The position numbers and the translations under genes were made by a program. The notes beneath the pieces were generated by a model. The model saw only the letters and a list, made by a program, of their open reading frames with translations, made no database searches and was not told where the DNA came from. 64,000 nt of DNA from Saccoglossus kowalevskii (taxonomy: Eukaryota > Hemichordata > Enteropneusta > Harrimaniidae), in the NCBI RefSeq assembly GCF_000003605.2, contig NW_003143650.1, forward strand, positions 1 to 64,000, read 5' to 3'. Of this stretch, positions 53,701 through 62,900 are shown one piece after another (position 1 is the stretch's first letter; each line of letters begins with the position of its first letter).

Positions 53701-56700
53701 CTACAACCAGTCTACGCATGTTTAGCTCCGGTGTGTCTGTCTGTATCTCTGTCCACGTATGTGTCCGATACGCCGACTACAACCAGTCTACGCATGTTTA
53801 GCTCCGGTGTGTCTGTCTGTATCTCTGTCCACGTATGTGTCCGATACGCTGACTACAACCAGTCTACGCATGTTTAGCTCCGGTGTGTCTGTCTGTATCT
53901 CTGTCCACGTATGTGTCCGATACGCCGACTACAACCAGTCTACGCATGTTTAGCTCCGGTGTGTCTGTATGTATCTCTGTCCACGTGTGCGTCCGATACG
54001 CCGACTACAACCAGTCTACGCATGTTTAGCTCCGGTGTGTCTGTCTGTATCTCTGTCCACGTATGTGTCCGATACGCCGACTACAACCAGTCTACGCATG
54101 TTTAGCTCCGGTGTGTCTGTCTGTATCTCTGTCCGCGTATGTGTCCGATACGCCGACTACAACCAGTCTACGCATGTTTAGCTCCGGTGTGTCTGTCTGT
54201 ATCTCTGTCCGCGTATGTGTCCGATACGCCGACTACAACCAGTCTACGCATGTTTAGCTCCGGTGTGTCTGTCTGTATCTCTGTCCACGTATGTGTCCGA
54301 TACGCCGACCTCAACCAGTCTACGCATGTTTAGCTCCGGTGTGTCTGTCTGTATCTCTGTCCACGTATGTGTCCGATACGCCGACTACAACCAGTCTACG
54401 CATGTTTAGCTCCGGTGTGTCTGTCTGTATCTCTGTCCACGTATGTGTCCGATACGCCGACTACAACCAGTCTACGCATGTTTAGCTCCGGTGTGTCTGT
54501 CTGTATCTCTGTCCGCGTATGTGTCCGATACGCCGACTACAACCAGTCTACGCATGTTTAGCTCCGGTGTGTCTGTCTGTATCTCTGTCCACGTATGTGT
54601 CCGATACGCCGACTACAACCAGTCTACGCATGTTTAGCTCCGGTGTGTCTGTCTGTATCTCTGTCCGCGTTTGTGTCCGATACGCCGACTACAACCAGTC
54701 TACGCATGTTTAGCTCCGGTGTGTCTGTCTGTATCTCTGTCCGCGTATGTGTCCGATACGCCGACTACAACCAGTCTACGCATGTTTAGCTCCGGTGTGT
54801 CTGTCTGTATCTCTGTCCGCGTATGTGTTCGATACGCCGACTACAACCAGTCTACGCATGTTTAGCTCCGGTGTGTCTGTCATACGCCGACTACAACCAG
54901 TCTACGCATGTTTAGCTCCGGTGTGTCTGTCTGTATCTCTGTCCACGTATGTGTCCGATATGCCGACTACAACCAGTCTACGCATGTTTAGCTCCGGTGT
55001 GTCTGTCTGTATCTCTGTCCACGTATGTGTCCGATACGCCGACTACAACCAGTCTACGCATGTTTAGCTCCGGTGTGTCTGTCTGTATCTCTGTCCACGT
55101 ATGTGTCCGATACGCCGACTACAACCAGTCTACGCATGTTTAGCTCCGGTGTGTCTGTCTGTATCTCTGTCCACGTATGTGTCCGATACGCCGACTACAA
55201 CCGGTCTACGCATGTTTAGCTCCGGTGTGTCTGTCTGTATCTCTGTCCGCGTATGTGTCCGATACGCCGACTACAACCAGTCTACGCATGTTTAGCTCCG
55301 GTGTGTCTGTCTGTATCTCTGTCCACGTATGTGTCCGATACGCCGACTACAACCAGTCTACGCATGTTTAGCTCCGGTGTGTCTGTCTGTATCTCTGTCC
55401 GCGTATGTGTCCGATACGCCGACTACAACCAGTCTACGCATGTTTAGCTCCGGTGTGTCTGTCTGTATCTCTGTCCACGTATGTGTCCGATACGCCGACT
55501 ACAACCAGTCTACGCATGTTTAGCTCCGGTGTGTCTGTCTGTATCTCTGTCCACGTATGTGTCCGATACGCCGACTACAACCAGTCTACGCATGTTTAGC
55601 TCCGGTGTGTCTGTCTGTATCTCTGTCCGCGTATGTGTCCGATACGCCGACTACAACCAGTCTACGCATGTTTAGCTCCGGTGTGTCTGTCTGTATCTCT
55701 GTCCGCGTATGTGTCCGATACGCCGACTACAACCAGTCTACGCATGTTTAGCTCCGGTGTGTCTGTCTGTATCTCTGTCCACGTATGTGTCCGATACGCA
55801 GACTACAACCAGTCTACGCATGTTTAGTTCCGGTGTGTCTGTCTGTATCTCTGTCCACGTATGTGTCCGATACGCCGACTACAACCAGTCTACGCATGTT
55901 TAGCTCCGGTGTGTCTGTCTGTATCTCTGTCCACGTATGTGTCCGATACGCCGACTACAACCAGTCTACGCATGTTTAGCTCCGGTGTGTCTGTCTGTAT
56001 CTCTGTCCACGTATGTGTCCGATACGCCGACTACAACCAGTCTACGCATGTTTAGCTCCAGTGTGTCTGTCTGTATCTCTGTCCACGTATGTGTCAGATA
56101 CGCCGACTACAACCAGTCTACGCATGTTTAGCTCCGGTGTGTCTGTCTGTATCTCTGTCCACGTATGTGTCCGATACGCCGACTACAACCAGTCTACGCA
56201 TGTTTAGCTCTGGTGTGTCTGTCTGTATCTCTGTCCGCGTATGTGTCCGATACGCCGACTACAACGAGTCTACGCATGTTTAGCTCCGGTGTGTCTGTCT
56301 GTATCTCTGTCCACGTATGTGTCCGATACGCCGACTACAACCAGTCTACGCATGTTTAGCTCCGGTGTGTCTGTCTGTATCTCTGTCCGCGTATGTGTCC
56401 GATACGCCGACTACAACCAGTCTACGCATGTTTAGCTCCGGTGTGTCTGTCTGTATCTCTGTCCACGTATGTGTCCGATACGCCGACTACAACCAGTCTA
56501 CGCATGTTTAGCTCCGGTGTGTCTGTATCTCTGTCCACGTATGTGTCCGATACACCGACTACAACCAGTCTACGCATGTTTAGCTCCGGTGTGTCTGTCT
56601 GTATCTCTGTCCACGTATGTGTCCGATACGCCGACTACAACCCAGTCTACGCATGTTTAGCTCCGGTGTGTCTGTCTGTATCTCTGTCCACGTATGTGTC

Positions 56701-59700
56701 CGATACGCCGACTACAACCAGTCTACGCATGTTTAGCTCCGGTGTGTCTGTCTGTTCTCTGTCCACGTACGTGTATGTGTCCGATACGCCGACTACAACC
56801 AGTCTACGCATGTTTAGCTCCGGTGTGTCTGTCTGTATCTCTGTCCACGTATGTGTCCGATACGCCGACTACAACCGTTCTACGCATGTTTAGCTCCGGT
56901 GTGTCTGTCTGTATCTCTGTCCGCGTATGTGTCCGATACGCCGACTACAACCAGTCTACGCATGTTTAGCTCCAGTGTGTCTGTCTGTATCTCTGTCCAC
57001 GTATGTGTCCGATACGCCGACTACAACCAGTCTACGCATGTTTAGCTCCGGTGTGTCTGTCTGTATCTCTGTCCACGTATGTGTCCGATACGCCGACTAC
57101 AACCAGTCTTCGCATGTTTAGCTCCGGTGTGTCTGTCTGTTCTCTGTCCACGTATGTGTCCGATACGCCGACTACAACCAGTCTACGCATGTTTAGCTCC
57201 GGTGTGTCTGTCTGTGTCTCTGTCCACGTATGTGTCCGATACGCCGACTACAACCAGTCTACGCATGTTTAGCTCCGGTGTGTCTGTCTGTATCTCTGTC
57301 CGCGTATGTGTCCGATACGCCGACTACAACCAGTCTACGCATGTTTAGCTCCGGTGTGTCTGTCTGTATCTCTGTCCGCGTATGTGTCCGATACGCCGAC
57401 TACAACCAGTCTACGCATGTTTAGCTCCGGTGTGTCTGTCATACGCCGACTACAACCAGTCTACGCATGTTTAGCTCCGGTGTGTCTGTCTGTATCTCTG
57501 TCCACGTATGTGTCCGATATGCCGACTACAACCAGTCTATGCATGTTTAGCTCCGGTGTGTCTGTCTGTATCTCTGTCCACGTATGTGTCCGATACGCCG
57601 ACTACAACAAGTCTACGCATGTTTAGCTCCGGTGTGTCTGTCTGTATCTCTGTCCACGTATGTGTCCGATACGCCGACTACAACCAGTCTACGCATGTTT
57701 AGCTCCGGTGTGTCTGTCTGTATCTCTGTCCACGTATGTGTCCGATACGCCGACTACAACCAGTCTACGCATGTTTAGCTCCGGTGTGTCTGTCTGTATC
57801 TCTGTCCACGTATGTGTCCGATACGCCGACTACAACCAGTCTACGCATGTTTAGCTCCGGTGTGTCTGTCTGTATCTCTGTCCACGTATGTGTCCGATAC
57901 GCCGACTACAACCAGTCTACGCATGTTTAGCTCCGGTGTGTCTGTCTGTATCTCTGTCCATGTATGTGTCCGATACGCCGACTACAACCAGTCTACGCAT
58001 GTTTAGCTCCGGTGTGTCTGTCTGTATCTCTGTCCACGTATGTGTCCGATACGCCGACTACAACCAGTCTACGCATGTTTAGCTCCGGTGTGTCTGTCTG
58101 TATCTCTGTCCACGTATGTGTCCGATACGCCGACTACAACCAGTCTACGCATGTTTAGCTCCGGTGTGTCTGTCTGTATCTCTGTCCACGTATGTGTCCG
58201 ATACGCCGACTACAACCAGTCTACGCATGTTTAGCTCCGGTGTGTCTGTCTGTATCTCTGTCCACGTATGTGTCCGATACGCCTACTACAACCAGTCTAC
58301 GCATGTTTAGCTCCGGTGTGTCTGTCTGTATCTCTGTCCACGTATGTGTCCGATACGCCGACTACAACCAGTCTACGCATGTTTAGCTCCGGTGTGTCTG
58401 TCTGTATCTCTGTCCGCGTATGTGTCCGATACGCCGACTACAACCAGTCTATGCATGTTTAGCTCCGGTGTGTCTGTCTGTATCTATGTCCGCGTATGTG
58501 TCCGATACGCCGACTACAACCAGTCTACGCATGTTTAGCTCCGGTGTCTGTCTGTATCTCTGTCCACGTATGTGTCCGATACGCCGACTACAACCAGTCT
58601 ACGCATGTTTAGCTCCGGTGTGTCTGTCTGTATCTCTGTCCACGTATGTGTCCGATACGCCGACTACAACCAGTCTACGCATGTTTAGCTCCGGTGTGTC
58701 TGTCTGTATCTCTGTCCACGTATGTGTCCGATACGCCGACTACAACCAGTCTACGCATGTTTAGCTCCGGTGTGTCTGTCTGTATCTCTGTCCGCGTATG
58801 TGTCCGATACGCCGACTACAACCAGTCTACGCATGTTTAGCTCCGGTGTGTCTGTCATACGCCGACTACAACCAGTCTACGCATGTTTAGCTCCGGTGTG
58901 TCTGTCTGTATCTCTGTCCACGTATGTGTCTGATACGCCGACTACAACCAGTCTACGCATGTTTAGCTCCGGTGTGTCTGTCTGTATCTCTGTCCACGTA
59001 TGTGTCTGATACGCCGACTACAACCAGTCTACGCATGTTTAGCTCCGGTGTGTCTGTCTGTATCTCTGTCCACGTATGTGTCCGATACGCCGACTACAAC
59101 CAGTCTACGCATGTTTAGCTCCGGTGTGTCTGTCTGTATCTCTGTCCACGTATGTGTCCGATACGCCGACTACAACCAGTCTACGCATGTTTAGCTCCGG
59201 TGTGTCTGTCTGTATCTCTGTCCGCGTATGTGTCCGATACGCCGACTACAACCAGTCTACGCATGTTTAGCTCCGGTGTGTCTGTCTGTATCTCTGTCCA
59301 CGTATGTGTCCGATACGCCGACTACAACCAGTCTACGCATGTTTAGCTCCGGTGTGTCTGTCTGTATCTCAGTCCACGTATGTGTCCGATACGCCGACTA
59401 CAACCAGTCTTCGCATGTTTAGCTCCGGTGTGTCTGTCTGTTCTCTGTCCACGTATGTGTCCGATACGCCGACTACAACCAGTCTACGCATGTTTAGCTC
59501 CGGTGTGTCTGTCTGTGTCTCTGTCCACGTATGTGTCCGATACGCCGACTACAACCGGTCTACGCATGTTTAGCTCCGGTGTGTCTGTCTGTATCTCTGT
59601 CCGCGTATGTGTCCGATACGCCGACTACAACCAGTCTACGCATGTTTAGCTCCGGTGTGTCTGTCTGTATCTCTGTCCGCGTATGTGTCCGATACGCCGA

Positions 59701-59900
59701 CTACAACCAGTCTACGCATGTTTAGCTCCGGTGTGTCTGTCTGTATCTCTGTCCACGTATGTGTCCGATACGCCGACTACAACCAGTCTACGCATGTTTA
59801 GCTCCGGTGTGTCTGTCTGTATCTCTGTCCACGTATGTGTCCGATACGCCGACTACAACCAGTCTATGCATGTTTAGCTCCGGTGTGTCTGTCTGTATCT
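50700..59900 (+). repeat. Satellite segment with 6-bp insertions, 75-bp units and four 50-bp units
   Basis: Six-base insertions after gtccacgta lie at about 51264, 53677 (variant cacgtacatgtatg) and 56768. 75-bp units are at about 53434, 56755, 57140 and 59441. A 72-bp unit is at about 56519, a 74-bp unit at about 58541, an extra C at about 56641, and 50-bp junctions are at 52774, 54881, 57440 and 58856. 52.49-52.96 kb repeats at 54.6-55.07 kb (offset 2,107). 57.08 and 59.38 kb share a 75-bp unit plus gtctgtgtctctg also seen at 19.33 kb. 57.7-58.4 kb is a run of near-identical consensus gtccacg units. Confidence 0.92.
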
Positions 59901-62900
59901 CTGTCCACGTATGTGTCCGATACGCCGACTACAACCAGTCTACGCATGTTTAGCTCCGGTGTGTCTGTCTGTATCTCTGTCCGCGTATGTGTCCGATACG
60001 CCGACTACAACCAGTCTACGCATGTTTAGCTCCGGTGTGTCTGTCATACGCCGACTACAACCAGTCTACGCATGTTTAGCTCCGGTGTGTCTGTCTGTAT
60101 CTCTGTCCACGTATGTGTCCGATATGCCGACTACAACCAGTCTATGCATGTTTAGCTCCGGTGTGTCTGTCTGTATCTCTGTCCACGTATGTGTCCGATA
60201 CGCCGACTACAACAAGTCTACGCATGTTTAGCTCCGGTGTGTCTGTCTGTATCTCTGTCCACGTATGTGTCCGATACGCCGACTACAACCAGTCTACGCA
60301 TGTTTAGCTCCGGTGTGTCTGTCTGTATCTCTGTCCACGTATGTGTCCGATACGCCGACTACAACCAGTCTACGCATGTTTAGCTCCGGTGTGTCTGTCT
60401 GTATCTCTGTCCATGTATGTGTCCGATACGCCGACTACAACCAGTCTACGCATGTTTAGCTCCGGTGTGTCTGTCTGTATCTCTGTCCGCGTATGTGTCC
60501 GATATGCCGACTACAACCAGTCTACGCATGTTTAGCTCCGGTGTGTCTGTCTGTATCTCTGTCCGCGTATGTGTCCGATACGCCGACTACAACCAGTCTA
60601 CGCATGTTTAGCTCCGGTGTGTCTGTCATACGCCGACTACAACCAGTCTACGCATGTTTAGCTCCGGTGTGTCTGTCTGTATCTCTGTCCACGTATGTGT
60701 CCGATACGCCGACTACAACCAGTCTACGCATGTTTAGCTCCGGTGTGTCTGTCTGTATCTCTGTCCGCGTATGTGTCCGATACGCCGACTACAGCCAGTC
60801 TACGCATGTTTAGCTCCGGTGTGTCTGTCTGTATCTCTGTCCACGTATGTGTCCGATACGCCGACTACAACCAGTCTACGCATGTTTAGCTCCGGTGTGT
60901 CTGTCTGTATCTCTGTCCACGTATGTGTCCGATACGCCGACTACAACCAGTCTACGCATGTTTAGCTCCGGTGTGTCTGTATGTATCTCTGTCCACGTGT
61001 GTGTCCGATACGCCGACTACAACCAGTCTACGCATGTTTAGCTCCGGTGTGTCTGTCTGAATCTCTGTCCACGTATGTGTCCGATACGCCGACTACAACC
61101 AGTCTACGCATGTTTAGCTCCGGTGTGTCTGTCTGTATCTCTGTCCGCGTATGTGTCCGATACGCCGACTACAACCAGTCTACGCATGTTTAGCTCCGGT
61201 GTGTCTGTCTGTATCTCTGTCCGCGTATGTGTCCGATACGCCGACTACAACCAGTCTACGCATGTTTAGCTCCGGTGTGTCTGTCTGTATCTCTGTCCAC
61301 GTATGTGTCCGATACGCCGACCTCAACCAGTCTACGCATGTTTAGCTGCGGTGTGTCTGTCTGTATCTCTGTCCACGTATGTGTCCGATACGCCGACTAC
61401 AACCAGTCTACGCATGTTTAGCTCCGGTGTGTCTGTCTGTATCTCTGTCCACGTATGTGTCCGATACGCCGACTACAACCAGTCTACGCATGTTTAGCTC
61501 CGGTGTGTCTGTCTGTATCTCTGTCCGCGTATGTGTCCGATACGCCGACTACAACCAGTCTACGCATGTTTAGCTCCGGTGTGTCTGTCTGTATCTCTGT
61601 CCACGTATGTGTCCGATACGCCGACTACAACCAGTCTACGCATGTTTAGCTCCGGTGTGTCTGTCTGTATCTCTGTCCGCGTATGTGTCCGATACGCCGA
61701 CTACAACCAGTCTACGCATGTTTAGCTCCGGTGTGTCTGTATGTATCTCTGTCCGCGTGTGTGTCCGATACGCCGACTACAACCAGTCTACGCATGTTTA
61801 GCTCCGGTGTGTCTGTCTGTATCTCTGTCCACGTATGTGTCCGATACGCCGACCTCAACCAGTCTACGCATGTTTAGCTCCGGTGTGTCTGTCTGTATCT
61901 CTGTCCACGTATGTGTCCGATACGCCGACTACAACCAGTCTACGCATGTTTAGCTCCAGTGTGTCTGTCTGTATCTCTGTCCACGTATGTGTCCGATACG
62001 CCGACTACAACCAGTCTACGCATGTTTAGCTCCGGTGTGTCTGTCTGTATCTCTGTCCGCGTTTGTGTCCGATACGCCGACTACAACCAGTCTACGCATG
62101 TTTAGCTCCGGTGTGTCTGTCTGTATCTCTGTCCGCGTATGTGTCCGATACGCCGACTACAACCAGTCTACGCATGTTTAGCTCCGGTGTGTCTGTCTGT
62201 ATCTCTGTCCGCGTATGTGTCCGATACGCCGACTACAACCAGTCTACGCATGTTTAGCTCCGGTGTGTCTGTCATACGCTGACTACAACCAGTCTACGCA
62301 TGTTTAGCTCCGGTGTGTCTGTCTGTATCTCTGTCCACGTATGTGTCCGATATGCCGACTACAACCAGTCTACGCATGTTTAGCTCCGGTGTGTCTGTCT
62401 GTATCTCTGTCCACGTATGTGTCCGATACGCCGACTACAACCAGTCTACGCATGTTTAGCTCCGGTGTGTCTGTCTGTATCTCTGTCCACGTATGTGTCC
62501 GACACGCCGACTACAACCAGTCTACGCATGTTTAGCTCCGGTGTGTCTGTCTGTATCTCTGTCCACGTATGTGTCCGATACGCCGACTACAACCAGTCTA
62601 CGCATGTTTAGCTCCGGTGTGTCTGTCTGTATCTCTGTCCACGTATGTGTCCGATACGCCGACTACAAACCAGTCTACGCATGTTTAGCTCCGGTGTGTC
62701 TGTCTGTATCTCTGTCCACGTATGTGTCCGATATGCCGACTACAACCAGTCTACGCATGTTTAGCTCCGGTGTGTCTGTCTGTATCTCTGTCCACGTATG
62801 TGTCCGATACGCCGACTACAACCAGTCTACGCATGTTTAGCTCCGGTGTGTCTGTCTGTATCTCTGTCCGTGTATGTGTCCGATACGCCGACTACAACCA

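Larger units (their letters stand above)
3846..56787 (+). repeat. Class of four units with a 6-bp insertion
   Basis: Units at about 3856, 51264 and 56768 read cacgtacgtgtatgtg, six bases longer than cacgtatgtg, creating the 10-base palindrome cacgtacgtg. A fourth at about 53677 reads cacgtacatgtatgtg. The first three are followed within one unit by the rare aaccgttctac change (about 3966, 51296, 56875). The units at 3846 and 56755 also have the 1-bp loss in gtctgttctctg, so they are 81 bp. Confidence 0.9.
2262..58550 (+). repeat. Classes of small length variants (72, 74, 75 bp)
   Basis: Nine 74-bp units lack one GT in ggtgtgtctg (about 2266, 11355, 12193, 12570, 16746, 28093, 32573, 36803, 58543). 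A tenth lacks a GT elsewhere (about 17381). Four 72-bp units lack one ctgt (about 15465, 26355, 28783, 56523). Eleven units lack the A of gtatctc (about 3846, 6612, 19393, 21839, 40047, 53434, 56755, 57140, 59441, 63087, 63465; the last two lie beyond this entry's end). The two- and four-base losses fall in the GT/CTGT-rich part and look like replication slippage. Confidence 0.88.
1188..62323 (+). repeat. Class of 24 truncated 50-bp units
   Basis: In 24 units, 26 bp are missing between gtgtgtctgtc and atacgcc. The lost part runs from the middle of the T/G/C-rich half into the next unit's first 11 bases. The last retained base before each junction is 1237, 3261, 4304, 6179, 7824, 8406, 9292, 9722, 18656, 24942, 35928, 39396, 40813, 44055, 44485, 45295, 46410, 52774, 54881, 57440, 58856, 60045, 60627 and 62273. 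All junctions have the same sequence. In 21 of 24 the unit before is gtccgcg-type, and in 18 of 24 the next full unit carries gatatgcc. One origin with later spread explains this best. Confidence 0.95.

Noticed and set aside
1188-62323. 50-bp units as insertion or excision footprints of a mobile element
   Set aside because: The junction gtgtctgtc-atacgcc is a plain 26-bp loss with no target-site duplication or leftover terminal repeat.
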